DNA of 64,000 nt from Torymus aiolomorphi (taxonomy: Eukaryota; Arthropoda; Insecta; Hymenoptera; Torymidae), in NCBI GenBank assembly GCA_036365515.1, contig CM070873.1:175390104-175454103 (forward strand). The letters are read 5' to 3'. Of this stretch, positions 36,220 to 48,388 are shown in pieces (positions within the stretch are counted from its first letter, which is position 1; the number at the start of each line of letters is the position of its first letter). Below the pieces are notes generated by a model. That model saw only the letters and a list, made by a program, of their open reading frames with translations. It was not told the origin of the DNA and ran no database searches. The position numbers and the translations under genes are program-made.

Positions 36220-36920
36220 TCATACAAAGACACTGTGAAATAGATCAGACTGCATTGCAATTCTTAGCTGTGTACTGTGTGTCAGTGCACTCGCCTTTCC
36301 ATACTCCCTTTTTCCCATTTTACACGTCCATGAGCCTGCCGAATGATTAGGACCGCAGGTGAACATGGAAGTGGCACACACTAGCGCGTTCACCTAGCGA
36401 GGACTCTCTCGTTGTATAAGCTTAGCTCCGCTCACTTCCTCGTCTCATGCTCTCCTATCTCCCTCGAACAGCTTCGTGTGTCATTTCTCCCACTTCCCGC
36501 TCTCGCCTCCCTCCCCCTGATCCCCAACGGTTTTTCCAAATTGCCTATTGTTTCCCCCGTTTAACAAGTCACACATGCCTCTCATTGTTAGTTTATTTTT
36601 CGGAGACAACACTCGTCTTATCCGATATCAACCATGAGAGAATTACTTAAAAGTTGGTTGTAAGTTACGGTTTGATCGCTATTTTATTCTTAATTAAATA
36701 CAATAATTTTTTATAAAAATTTTTTAAATTTCGAATTTTCTTAACGCTGTCCTTAAAGTTTGGTGCAGTTCGTGCTTATTTATGTGTGGCAGAGCCGAAT
36801 ATTATGTTAATGACTGAATAACTGTTTATGGTAAAAAATTTTATGAAATTCTTCGACTTGTTTTCTTATATAAAAAAATATCATGACGTTGTGTACATTT
36901 ACCATTTTTACATATCTTGT

Positions 36921-36965
36921 AGGCCTGAAGAGGGGAGTATACTAACGCTCCCGAAACGTCGGCAA
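36921..36965 (+). ncRNA. Hammerhead ribozyme-like motif, right PLE arm (degenerate)
   Basis: CTGAAGA (36925-36931), stem II GGGAG/CTCCC with loop TATACTAACG, GAAAC (36953-36957), then GTC and GGC. The catalytic core is complete, but stem I has GGC opposite GGC, so one of its three pairs is lost. The left copy keeps this stem and has lost the core C instead. Confidence 0.65.
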
Positions 36966-37047
36966 ATAAAAAAACAATATTCGCTAAACATTGGTTCGTT
37001 TGATGTCCGCCTCTACCAAAAAAAAAAAAAAAATATTTTCTACCTAT

Positions 37048-37929
37048 TTACTGTTCTTTATGTGTGCCACGAAAAAATTATGATTTCTTCGACGAGGGGC
37101 GCATCGACATCACGTTCTTTAGAACGTATTTTTAGAAAATTATAAAAACAAAAATTTTTTATAACGGACAAATAGTTTTTAATTTTAATTGTTATAAAAA
37201 TGCGGCGTCGTGGAGATAATATTTTTGTTAATAGTAGGCACACCGTATCCAATCAAATTTACCGAAAATTTAACAAGATTTGATAGCCTAAAAAAAATTG
37301 GTACTGCGTTTTTTTACCATATTCTAGGAGTTTTTATTTAACAACGTTTAAAAGTATAAAATTGTTTTCAGTACTTGGAGGAAATGTCTAAATTTAGGCC
37401 TCTTCTGATGTCCCATGAGCTTATCCTTGCATAACAGTTAGTTCTATGTAGTGGAACATGTTACTGGAAGTGGATTACATAAATATATGCTCGACTTACA
37501 ATTAGCTAAATATCTGAGATCCATAGATATCTCACAGTACTATAAATGTTATTCCCTCTTGCGTCTCGAAAAAAATAAAAAAATTTCTTTGAAGGCACAT
37601 CTACAGGACAAAGTTTTTTTGAATGTTAAAAAAAATATGTACAAGCTCAAGTTAATATAGTATCATTTTTCGTCGATACTTAAAAGTCAATTTTGGATTG
37701 ATAAGAAGTTTCACCTTTTTTTTAAATGACACATCTACAAGACAAAGGTTTCTTGTTCTTTAAGCCTTTCTGAATGTGAAAAATATTATTTACTTTTAAA
37801 TCTAAAAATTAAGGATAATTTTGTCTTTTTTCTAAACAATGACAGTTATAAATACTGGCATCTACCTATTTGATCTTTGCAAGAATAATTATCTACACTG
37901 AAATTATTACTTTAAAAGTTACAGTTTTC
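37048..37929. other. AT-rich DNA, nothing recognised
   Basis: No domain-bearing ORF, no RNA gene and no transposon ends visible; runs of A and T dominate. Confidence 0.5.
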
Positions 37930-38262
37930 TAAGGAATAATCATTATTACAATTATAACTTCCCATAATAATTTGTTACACGCGATAATTCAATAAATATC
38001 TGAAAATATAAAATATCAATCTTTCTTTAATCATCACATCAGCTTTACGTAATGCATATTGTAATTGAAGTAACTAAGTGAATAAGGAATATCAGTCATC
38101 CCATTTAATTTTTTAGTTACTAATTATAAGAAATACGTAAAGCTGATGTGATAATTGAAAAAAGATTGATATTTAATATTTTCAGATATTTATTGAATTA
38201 TAGCTAGTAGCAAATTATTATGGGAAGTTATAATTGTAATAACGATTATCACTTACAAGGAA
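37930..38262. mobile_element. Foldback element with ~125 bp arms
   Basis: AATTATAACTTCCCATAATA, AATAAATATCTGAAAATAT and CACATCAGCTTTACGTA appear in order on the left and as reverse complements on the right, around a ~75 bp loop. A short non-coding MITE of unknown family. Confidence 0.75.
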
Positions 38263-38648
38263 AGTACCCCAACCCGAACTCACCGATTCTGATGATTTTT
38301 GGATATGTTGTAGTGCATTGAAAAATAAGAGATACGTGTTTTTTTTTATCAGCGGGAAAACATATGTAAGGGGTGAAAACCACCATCAAAGTTCACCCCC
38401 AAAAACCGTTTTTTTTAAATATCTTTTTTTGTAATTAATATTTTTTAATAAAACCAAGTGGGTAATAATCCTTATAAAAAGTGTAACAAATTGGGATAGA
38501 TTTGACTTTTGGTGGTTGCAGCCCCTATTTTTAATAGGCGAAAAATTGAAAAATTGACGTCAATTTCTGCAGTAAAAATTTGAAAAATACTTTAATCATG
38601 ACCAAATATTTGTGTTTATAAAGAAAATAAAAAAATTAAGTTAATGTT
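38263..38648. other. Flank of Gypsy element 2, no gene
   Basis: AT-rich; contains GGGGTGAAAACCACC and a repeated A-rich motif. No feature can be supported. Confidence 0.45.
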
Positions 38649-39850
38649 TTTAACGGGGTGAATTTAATAGAGGGTATGAATCCCTCTCTGGGGTGCGCGA
38701 ACGTAATATACGGGCGTCTACTACGCCCGGGGCAGCTCGCCGTTGTCGAAGGACCTGTAGGCCGGCCGGAGCGCGTTGGCTCAGGTTCCGAACAAGCGCG
38801 CCCGGCTTTCACTGTAGAAAGCTTAGGCCGCTTTCTACTAGAACCGGCGCTCCGCTCTGCCGCTGCTACCAACTTCGGCACACGAATCACCGGCGGCTAG
38901 CTACGAACTAGCCTTGCCTACACGCGCCGGTGTTCGCGTACAACGTCGCTCAGGGTAACCTGAGCAACTTTCACTTACAATTTCCCCGTTGACGATGCTC
39001 CTCTAGGAGGTGATGCCTCCGGCTAGCTGCAGCTGCTAAAAGGTAGAGGGCGATATTCGGGGGGGAAAAGGGAACAGTTACTCGTTAATGAAGAAATCTA
39101 CTCAATTAAAATAAAACGAAGACAGGGGTTTATTCACCCGAAAGGTATCGCGCTAAGGTGCGCGAAGCCCTAACAAACTCTACAGAATACACGCGCACAT
39201 GCCGAGACTTACGCTGAGCCGACCGGTCCCACGGCCGGCGTCACGGCGCCGCGAGACGCCACAAAATGGCCGCCGCACGCACGTACACGAGGCCGCTTGC
39301 CTCGATGCAACCGGCGTCGGATTGACGGAGATATAATTCGCGGGGTCGCTCGCACGCGAACCTACGCGGCATACAAAAGAAGGGGCCCAAAACTTACGTT
39401 TGCGCTGGCTCTCCCTCTGGTCCGTTGGGTGAGGCGCCGGGCCACGCGGCCTGCCACACTTCGCTGCCGGCGAAGCCTGCTCTCTCTCCTCTCTTGCTCT
39501 CTCCTCCTCTTTCGTTGTCGCTCCTGCCGGGCGCACAACTACAGCCGGCGTTTGCTCGGGCGGCTGGGTGGTGGCGGAGAGAAGGCGCGGGGGGCGCGGG
39601 GTACTCTCGTCGGTGCGGCACTGGCGGGGCGCGTCGGCACGTGTGCACTTGTTGCACGGCAGGATCAGACTGATAAGATGGCCGCGGCGTCTCTCCCACG
39701 GCGAGGCGGCGTCTTCTTCTTCTTCTCACTCTGCCTCTCACGCGTCCCGCTTGGTGCGCGGCGAGTCACGATACGTGCAAGCGCGCGAGATTCAAATCTC
39801 GCTGCGCGGTATATGCGACTACCTCTACCTCTATTCATACAGCCATTACA
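38649..39850 (-). repeat. 3' LTR of Gypsy element 2
   Basis: 1202 bp; starts TTTAACGGGGTG in place of TGTAACGGAGTG and ends CCATTACA. It holds a ~25 bp segment (GGGGTTTATTCACCC) absent from the other LTR. Confidence 0.88.
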
Positions 39851-40095
39851 CCCCCCACCCAGATTTAGTGTACCCTGGACGTAATATCGGGGAAAGGAAG
39901 GGCGCAGAAATAAGGCGTACACTAGTTAGGTGGAGGCTCTTCCCTTTATTTCAGCCTCTGGGGCATTATTTACCTATTTACATATGTACAACATAATAGC
40001 GTATACAAAAAAAAACAGATACAAAATATTTATAAAAATAATGTACAATTCCTTCGGTTTGGAGCCCTCAGGCCCTAAGCCAAGCCCTCCCGGGA

Positions 40096-40969
40096 CTAGC
40101 CACGGGGAGGCGCATCCGACTTGGGTGGATGAGCCGCCGCGTTCGGGCACTTTCGGGGCACCCTGACGGCCGGCCACCGGCAGACGTGGCAGTAGCGGGT
40201 GCGACCCGATCCAGGGGGGTTTTGCCGAGGTCCCCGGGGTCGTTCTTCCGCGATCCCCAGCCCGACTGCCGCCCGTTCTTCGGCACGCCGCATTTCCTCT
40301 CACCTGGCACAGGCGGCCTGCAGCGTGGCTTCTTCCGTACGGCGTCTATTGCGCGCCTCCTCCAGCTCCTGCGCCAGCTGGGCGCGGGCGCGCTCCTCCT
40401 CAGCCTCTTGCTCGCGCTGGAGGCGGACGCGTCGGTCGGACTTCCAGGCCGGGACCACCTCTTCCTCCTCCCACTTCGCCGCAATAAGACGCTGCCAATA
40501 GGCGGCGGAGACGTGGGGCCGGGCGCACGTGCCCAGGTATCGCTCGAAGGCCTCAAAGGTCTCTGTTCTGCGCTGGTGGGCGGCGTAGTCGAGCGCCCGG
40601 GCTTCCAGGAGCCCGCTCTCCAGCTCCTCCCAGCTGGGTCTGGTCGGCAGTGGGGCCGGGCCAACGTGCACGCCCACGTCCCACGTCACCCTTACGGCTG
40701 GAGCCGGGATGGCGCCGGCTAGTGTGGTCGCGTTGCTCTCTCGGGGCGCGGTGCGAGGCACTCCGGGGCTAGAACAGGCCTGGTCGACCTCCGCGTCGCC
40801 CGCCTCCTCGATGTAGTGCTACTCGCGGAGCAGCTCGAGGGCCTCTTCAGCGTTGTTGCCGGAGGAGGTGAAGCGCGGCCAGCGCTACGCCCTCCACGGG
40901 CTTGGCCAGGCCGAGGTCGAGGAGGCCGGCCATGGCTCGCTCGAACGCGTCTTCAGGAATCTCCAGCAT
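40096..40969 (-). pseudogene. ORF3 of Gypsy element 2: coiled coil plus Cys/His motif
   Basis: Starts at ATG 40969 (MLEIPEDAFERAMAGLLDL), directly after a splice acceptor. After a frameshift near 40865 and an in-frame TAG near 40812 it continues through WEELESGLLEARALDY, a Glu/Arg/Ala helix (LQREQEAEEERARAQLAQEL), a TGA near 40305 and the terminal C-x2-C-x10-C-x5-H pattern (40129-40191). About 290 codons, against ~308 in element 1, with the same segment order. No env features. Function unknown. Confidence 0.7.
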
Positions 40970-41010
40970 CTGAAAAGGAGATCTCAGGTTAGGCCAGTGT
41001 TCACGTTATC
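40970..41010 (-). promoter_or_regulatory. Candidate splice acceptor for ORF3, Gypsy element 2
   Basis: On the minus strand CCTAACCTGAG is followed by TCTCCTTTTCAG, whose AG touches the ORF3 ATG. Together with GTAAGT in the LTR (47908-47913, minus strand) this mirrors the arrangement of element 1. Confidence 0.55.
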
Positions 41011-41072
41011 CGTGCGTAGTTTATCGCAAGTTTTTTTTTGGGGGGGAGGGAAGAAGCGCTAGGCTCGTAACG

Positions 41073-44000
41073 CTACGGGGGCTTGCGGGGACGACCGCGT
41101 CCCGTACGAGGAGCATTCGGGGCTCTCTGTCCTACCGAAAGTGGTTCGGTAGGAGCCGTAGTTGCGCCTCGCGCTCTCAGCGGTCTCCCCCGCGTACTTT
41201 TGGGGGTCGCTTCTGTCTCCCGAGAGACGGGCAGTCCCCCCTCGGGCACTGTCTCGGAGGCGCGTTCCCCGTCGACTTCAATCGACTCAGGCGACTCACT
41301 ATAATAGGGCTTAAGCTGGTCTGCGGCCACTATCTCCTCGATTTGGCCCCCCTCACCCACCAATCTGTAGGTGTTGGATCCTAACACGGCCGTAATCCAA
41401 TACGGCCCTTCAAACCTAGGGGCTAGTTTCGCCGCGATGCCCTTCGCGGCCGAGGAGAGTGTGCTCTCGCCGGCCTGCATCGTAATAGCCAGCTTGGCGG
41501 TCCTGAGCCGCTCTCGCCTGCGAGACGGCTCGCTGATGAAGATCTGGAAGGGCGTCAAGCCGCTCGTTCCAGTAAGCCAAACTTTCTTCTTGCGCCGGTG
41601 CTTATGCCGCAAACTCCTGCAGCCTACGCTGGGTGCCACGGGGCTCTGGATGCGTAACGTAAAGCAAGATGGCGGGGCTGACTCCGGTAGAGTTATGCAC
41701 CGCCGTGTTCGTGGCGAAGAGAAGTTCCGGAAGCTTCTCGTCCCATGTGGTGTGTCGCTCCTTAATGTAAGAGGCGACCATCGTTTTTAAGGTACGATTG
41801 ACGTGCTCCACCGGATTAGCCTGTGGGTGGTAGGTGGGAGTATTGGTGTGATGCACACCTCTCTCCCTAAGGAAGTCCTCTACGACACGGTTCTTAAACT
41901 CGGTGCCGTTATCAGAGAGGAACACTTCCGGGCAACCGAATTGGAGGAGAACCTTCCGATCCAATTCTCCTACCACCGCCTTGGCGTTAGCTTTACGCAT
42001 CGGCGAAGCCTCCGCCCACCTGGAGAAAAGGTCTTGAAACACCACAATGTATTCAAAACCTTTAGAGGTGCGAGGCAGCGGTCCGATTATGTCTCCAGCG
42101 ACAACCTGCCAGGGTCTGTCGACGACTCGTCGACCAATGAGGCCGGCTGAAGCCCGTTGTTCCACCTTAAACTGCTGGCACGTTTCGCAGTTGCGCACGT
42201 ACTCTTGCGTTTCCGCGTAGTATCGTGGCCAGTAGTAGCGCAGGGCTACTCTGGCAAACGTCTTTTCTCGTCCGAGATGACCAGCGGTGGCGTCGTCATG
42301 GCACTCTTGCAACACCTCGCGACGATGCTCTTCTGGTACTACCAGATTCCAGGCATCCCCATCGTCGCCAAGGGTCGCGTCTACGTCCAGGTTCGGTCGA
42401 TAGCGGTAAAGGTTGCCCGCGACGAGCTTGTAGGTTGGAAAATCGTCGGGTTGCTCCCGGACCTTGGCGCTCCACTCTCGATACCACGTGTCCTCGGTGT
42501 TCGTTGACCAGGACACCGCAGCTACCTCCGGGCCTTCCTCATCCTCGTACATCCGAGAGAGGGCGTCGGCCACATGGTTCAAGGCGCCTTTTCGATGCTC
42601 GATCGAAAACTTGTGGCCTTGCAACTCCAACGCCCACCGAGCGAGCCTGCTCGTGGGGTTTTTCATCTGACAGAGCCACCGCAGACTGCTGTGGTCTGTC
42701 ACAACCTTAAACTCGTAGCCTTCGATGTAAGGGCGAAACTTCTGTATCGCCCAGACAGCCGCAAGGCACTCCCTTTCCGTGACGCTATAGTTCCGCTCCG
42801 CCGGGGTTAACACCCGGCTCGCGAACTCGATCACTCGCTCTTGCGTCTCTACTTCCTGTAGCAGCACCACGCCAAGGCCTACATCGCTCGCATCTGTGTG
42901 CGCGATGAAGAGGCCGTTTGGATCAGGGCGATGTAGGACCGGAGCGATCATGATCATCGCCTTCAACAGCTCGAAGGCGCTTTGCTGCTCGTCGAGCCAC
43001 TCGTATTTCTGGTTCTTCTTTGTCAGACTCGTGAGTGGCTCGGCGATCGTGGCGTAGTTCGGAATGAACTTCCTGTACCACGATGAAGTACCCAGGAATC
43101 GGCGCAGCTGCCTCAGATTCTGCGGCTGCGGAAAATCTTCATGGGCTTGATCTTGGCCGGGTTCGACCTCGTGCCGTCCCGGTTAACCAAGAAGCCCAAA
43201 TATGCTACCTCTTGCTTGCAGAAAACGCATTTTTCTGCGTTGAGGGTTAGTCCAGCGACGACGAGCCTTCCCAACACCATTTCCAAGCACTTCTTATGCT
43301 CCTCAAACGTTTCTGCGACTACGATGATGTCATCGAGGTAGGCGTAGACGTAAGGCTCCAGCTCGGGTCCGAGCACTTGGTCAATGAGCCGCTGGAAGGT
43401 AGCCGGCACGTGCGTCAGTCCGTACGGCATCCGCCGGAACTGGAACAGGCCCAGCCCCGGCACCGTGAAAGCGGTGATGGGCCGCGCCTCCTCCGCTAAC
43501 GGTATCTGATGATACGCGCTCTTGAGGTCAAGCATGGAGATGAACTTCGCCTTCCTCAATTTCCGCAGAATATCCTGCATATTCGGCAGAGGATAGGCGT
43601 CGGGTTCGGTGACTGCATTCACCTTCCGCAGGTCGTTACAGAACCGTCGTGTGCCATCGCTCTTCGGCGGCATCACGACGAGGCTCGACCAACCGCTCTT
43701 GGAGGGCTCGATGATGCCTTGGTTCAGCATTTCGCAAACCTGTCGATGCATCTCCACCTGCAATTTATCCGACACTGGATAATGGCGCTACTTGATTGGT
43801 CGAGCTTGCCTAGGACCTCGTCCACCATGACCTTCAGCTCCTCTCGCTGAAGGTCTGTAGCGTCCTCGAGCCCAATTGCCGCTACCGAGCTAGGATCGGG
43901 GGTCAAGCTGGCTACTTCCAGCTCGACATAGGCTTCCGTCTCCTTACAGAACAGCCTATCCGTATCCGGGTCTGGTACGGCCCTGAACGCTCGTACAAAA

Positions 44001-44467
44001 TTGAACCCTAAATAGCAGTTGGCATCTAAGTTCGGCATTATGGCGACTCGGATATCGCGGGTGAGGCCAGCCACAGTGATGGGCAGCATCACGTGGCCTA
44101 GCAAGGGGTTGCGGCTTCCATCCGCTAACCTTACCCCTCTTTTTTCGGACGCTACAAACTCCCGGTCCAGCGCTGTAGCTAGTTGGAGTCCGACGGAGCC
44201 CATCACCGTCGTGGAAGCTCCCGGATCCAACAGCGCGCGGAGGTTAAACTCGCCGACTTCAATTCGCAGCCACCACCTTGTCTCTGCGTCGTTCGGTTGC
44301 TTCGCCGAGGCCTCTCCTCGGTTCGCAACTGGCGAGGGTACCGCTGACTCTTTCGCGGCGGGGCGGCTATCGCACGCGGCCAAAACATCTTCGCCTTTAT
44401 GGACCTCTTCGGGGAGGGGGGCGGTAGTGAACCCCTCTACGCGCTCCCTTTCCCGTTTCCCGCTCAA
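41073..44467 (-). pseudogene. pol of Gypsy element 2: protease, RT, RNase H, integrase
   Basis: Pol opens in the -1 frame relative to gag. The protease shows LLDPGAST (about 44215-44235), so the catalytic Asp-Thr-Gly has become Asp-Pro-Gly. The RT (43113-43775) has YLDDIIVV. RNase H (HTDASDVGLG) and integrase (GHLGREKT ... CETCQQF; GDIIG; SDNGTEF; NPVEHVN) form one open stretch, 41602-42966. A stop (near 41602) and a deletion precede the GPY module (KLAPRFEGPYWI) and the AT-hook-like tail GRGRPRKPP (about 41076-41110). Frameshifts lie near 43790 and 43132. Confidence 0.92.
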
Positions 44468-46274
44468 TTAAGGCAATAGCGTGCCGTATAGCCGACAAGG
44501 CCGCATGAGTAGCAACTCAGCGGCGGCCTTGGCCTTTTTGGAGGGTTACCCTCGGGGCTTGCGGAGGGCGCGGAGCCGTTCGATGGGCTCGTCGCCTTCG
44601 CCTGCTGCCTGGGTTCTGGGGGCCTCCTTGCCCCGCCACGCTCAGATGGCTGGTTACCACGCCCTCTGCGCGGTCTAGGGGGCATATTTCGCCCGGAGTG
44701 GTCTCCTCCGGAGCCTCGCCGGTCGGAAAGACGCTCGCTCAGCACTCGCCGAAGCATTTCCTCCAAGCCCTCCAGCTTGGCTTCCTTCTCGACCACCGCG
44801 GCAGCCACTTTCCCTTCCTTGGCATTGCCTTTAGGCTTTCGTGACGCGTCGGTGTTTGCCGGCGGTTTCTACGCCATTTCAGGCAGTAGCGCCGCTGTTG
44901 GCGGTTGGGGAGGTCGGAACTTCTTCGAATTCTTCAAGGTTTGCTCCACGTCCACTGCCAACTCCAGTAGCTCCTCTACTGTGCTGTCCTACGCTGAAGT
45001 CTGACCTACGGACCATCACTTGCAGCTGTGGTCGTAGGTTTCGGTGCAGCTGGTCCAGCTGTTGCTCCGAGCTGGGAGGCGGCGATATTTTCCTCACTAT
45101 CGCGATGAGGCACGTGATATAGTCTCTCACGGCATCGTCCGCCCCTTGGGTGCGGTTGTTCGCCTCTGCTATCAACCGCTGCTGGTACCTCTTCGTCGTC
45201 CCGTACCAGCGTTTCGCTGCTGTCACGAAATCTTGCCACGTGGTCCATTTCTCTTTCTCGTTACGGTACCACGTGGCCGCCGTGTCAGTGAAGAGCTCTG
45301 ACAGCGACGACAACAGCTCTCCTTCGGATAGGTTTGCCAGGACTCGACAGTCCTCAAGCCTTGCCAGGAATACGTCGATACTCTGGCTCTTCGCACCAGA
45401 GAATTGAATTTGCCATTTCCTAACGATTTGGCCTATATCTCGCGAGTGGAACATACTCGACCTCGAGAAGTTCCCTGTCGCGCCTGACGCGCCATATGTC
45501 GGCCAGCTCGAGCCTCTCGCCGAATCTCGGCGGTCACCCCCCACCCAGGCTGTGTTTACTCCCTGTAAAACAGCCTGACCATCACGCCGAGCTGGCGGTG
45601 GTGTCGATGGCAAACCGATCCACGCATCGTTGCCATTGACGGTGTACGTGTCGTCGAATTGCACGTTGTGACCTGACTTTCGCTATTAGTTCCGCTAATA
45701 GCGAGCCGACTTCCCGCGGGATACAGAACTCGGAGCCGTCCTTTGCCAGGAGGCGAAGCATCCCTCCTGGCTGCGCTTGCTGTTCGTTGCTGTCTTCGTC
45801 GATTTCGCAGCTCTGATGCTGTAGCGGTTGTTGTGTGCGCTGCTCCTTCTGTTGTTGCGCAGTGTCCCTGTTACTAGCAGTGGCGTTTGGGTGTAGTGAG
45901 TGCTGGGTATCGGGCACGGCCTCCGCCGTCGTCCTATGCAGTATCTCTAATTTCTGCTCGCTTTTGAGTACTACGTCCAGGGGGTATAATTCCCAACTGG
46001 ACGCTTCGACGAAGGAGCCGTCGTCTTCTGAAAGGATCCTTCGTAAGAGGTTTTCCCTTAGCGCCATCCGCCGGGGGATTACATCGCCCGCCTCTTCCGG
46101 CTCCTCGAACTCTTGAGGTGCATAATTACCCAGCACCCACTGGCTTAGCCTGTGCATTTTTAAAAATGTTGTGTCTTGTTGCCTCAATTGCAACTCAGAC
46201 AAGTGGCTGTCGATCTCGCTTGGAGAGATCGACCACACCCAATTCTCCACAGCTTCTTGGATGTTGTAAGACAT
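44464..46274 (-). pseudogene. gag of Gypsy element 2, several frameshifts
   Basis: The start is ATG 46274 (MSYNIQEAVENWVW), homologous to the element 1 gag start. The N-terminal region and a short Gln-rich segment run to a frameshift at about 45665. The capsid region follows (FLARLEDCRVLANL, ATWYRNEKEKWTTW, LHRNLRPQL). Further shifts lie near 44990 and 44860. The last segment (44464-44808) is Arg/Pro-rich and ends in a zinc knuckle, CYSCGLVGYTARYC, where the usual His is Tyr. The gag stop overlaps the pol frame. Confidence 0.88.
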
Positions 46275-47167
46275 CGCTCGCTGGTTGTGTGTGTGCAAGG
46301 GGATTCCTCTTCAATCCCGTAAATTTAAAGTGCTTTCGCACGGCCAGCGGTATCCTTCACAAGGTACCTACTGGATTACCACTGGCTCAGGAAGTAACGA
46401 TCTTCCCAACTGATGGTTTGGTTTTCGCACGCTAGGCCGGGGTAAAATCGCGTTTACCCGCCCGCCTGGAGGTTATGTCGCTTATTGATTAATGCGCGAG
46501 CGATTCCGCATCAAAAAATAAAATTTCAAATTTTCGACCGTTTGCGCATGCGCAACACCGAAATTATTGAATGCACCCACCTCCCCGTGAGATGGGCAAT
46601 CGAAATCGCGATAGTAATTTTTCACTTTTTATTTTCGGTTTTGCGCATGCGCGGACCCCAAAATTACTGTGCGCATGCTCTAAACTATTTCTCACGTAAG
46701 CCTTTACGCGGGTTAACCCTTAAAATAAAAAAAACCGTCGAAATTCTTCAATTCGCCAATTGGGTGTGAAATCCGTTACTTTATTCCCTGGCGTGCACGT
46801 GTGTTGACGGACAAAAAGATAACGTTCTAACCTATATTAAAACAATTGTTAATAAATCGAATAATAAATAATTTACTATAATTAATAAATAATTGTTCAC
46901 TAAACTCTTTGCCGTCCTCACTATGTACTTCAACAAATGCTCGGCCTTCACAAGCAATGTTTCTCACTAAGTACGTGCAGGCTGGGTTATTTCCTCCAAG
47001 CCGGGTTATGAACCATCAGTTGGTTACCCTTGCACCCACTATACAGTTTTATAATAATTAATTATCACCGCGATAATTAATTATTCGCAACGCGCGTCTC
47101 GACCTGTTTCGAAAGTTAGCTAACTACTATAAAATTCGCCGTTCCCTAATCTAATATGCCGCAACAC
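46275..47167 (-). other. Untranslated leader of Gypsy element 2
   Basis: About 0.9 kb between primer site and gag ATG. No ORF of interest. GCGCATGCGC-type motifs recur three times (about 46547, 46631, 46670). Confidence 0.6.
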
Positions 47168-47182
47168 GTTAATGGGCGCCAG
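47168..47182 (-). promoter_or_regulatory. Primer binding site, Gypsy element 2
   Basis: On the minus strand TGGCGCCCATTAACG begins two bases after the LTR, the same spacing as in element 1. It shares TGGCGCCCA and then diverges, so a different tRNA or tRNA variant may be used. Confidence 0.7.
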
Positions 47183-47183
47183 T

Positions 47184-48388
47184 TGTAACGGAGTGAATTT
47201 AATAGAGGGTATGAATCCCTCTCTGGGGTGCGCGAATGTAATATACGGGCGTCTACTACGCCCGGAGCAGCTCGCCGTTGTCGAAGGACCCGTAGGCCGG
47301 CCGGAGCGCGTTGGCGCAGGCTCCGAAAAAGCGCGCCCGGCTTTCACTGAAGAAAGCTTAGGCCGCTTTCTACTAGAACCGGCGCTCCGCTCTGCCGCTG
47401 CTACCAACTTCGGCACACGAATCACCGGCGTCTAGCTACGAACTAGCCTTGCCTACTCGCGCCGGTGTTCCCGTACAACGTCACTCAGGGTAATCTGAGC
47501 GACTTTCACTTACAATTTCCCCGTTGACAATGCTCCTCTTCTAGGAGGTGATGCCTCCGGCTAGCTGCAGCTGCTAAAAAGGTAGAGGGCAGTATTCGGG
47601 GGGAAAAGGGAACGGTTACTCGTAAATGAAGAAAACTACTCAATTAAAATAAAATGAAGTGTATCGCGCTAAGGGGCGCGAAGCCCGAACAAACTCTACA
47701 GAATGCACGCGCACAGGCCGAGACTTACGCGGAGCCGACCGGTGGCACGGCCGGCGTTACCGCGCCGCGAGACGCCACAAAATGGCCGCCGCACGCACGT
47801 ACACGAGGCCGCTTGCCTCGATGCAAGCGCCGTCGGGTTGACGGAGATATAATTCGCGGGGCCACTCGCATGCGAACCTACGCGGCATACAAAAGAAGGG
47901 GCGCAAAACTTACGTTTGCGCTGGCCAGCACGTCGCACTATTCTCTCTCCCTCTGGTCCGTCGGGTGAGGCGCCGGGCCTCGCGGCGTGCCACACTTCGC
48001 TGCCGGTGAAGCCTGCTCTCTCTCTCCTCTCTTGCTCTCTCCTCCTCCTTCGTTGTCGCTCCTGGCCGGGCGCACAACTGCAGCCGGCGTTGCACGGGCG
48101 GCTGGGTTGTGGCGGAGAGAAGGCGCGGGGGGCGCAGGGCACTCTCGTCGGGTCGGCACTGGCGGGGCGCGTCGGCACGTGTGCACTTGTTGCACGGCAG
48201 AATCAGACTGATAAGATGGCCGCGGCGTCTCTCCCATGGCGCGGCGGCATCTTCTTCTTCTTCTCGCTCTGCCTCTCGCGCGTCCCGCTTGGCGCGCGGC
48301 GAGTCACGATACGTGCAAGCGCGCGAGATTCAAATCTCGCTGCGCGGTATATGCGACTACCTCTACCTTTATTCATGCGCCCGTTACA
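47184..48388 (-). repeat. 5' LTR of Gypsy element 2
   Basis: 1205 bp, TGTAACGG...CCGTTACA bounded. It contains a ~20 bp segment (GCCAGCACGTCGCAC) absent from the 3' LTR and a GTAAGT donor on the minus strand (47908-47913). Confidence 0.9.

Larger units (their letters stand above)
32436..37032. mobile_element. Inverted Penelope-like element dimer (4.6 kb palindrome)
   Basis: The sequence from about 32466 to 34759 is mirrored by 34760 to about 37024, with its axis at GTTCGCGAAC. Each arm holds, from axis outwards, duplicated RT fragments, a GIY-YIG ORF, a UTR and a hammerhead-like motif. The right arm ends in about 17 A residues. A 15 bp direct repeat ATATTTTCTACCTAT flanks the whole structure (32421-32435 and 37033-37047). 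The RT and GIY-YIG domains identify a Penelope-like element (PLE). The flanking duplication suggests that the palindrome was inserted as one unit. Confidence 0.88.
38649..48388 (-). mobile_element. Gypsy LTR retrotransposon 2 (9.7 kb, minus strand)
   Basis: Complete in outline: LTRs at 38649-39850 and 47184-48388, primer binding site beside the right LTR, then gag, pol and ORF3 reading leftwards, and a polypurine tract beside the left LTR (CCCCCCACCC at 39851-39860 on the plus strand). The LTRs differ by two ~20-25 bp indels and more substitutions than those of element 1, so it is older. It is related to element 1 in gag, pol and ORF3 but clearly a separate family. Many frameshifts make it inactive. 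Confidence 0.93.
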
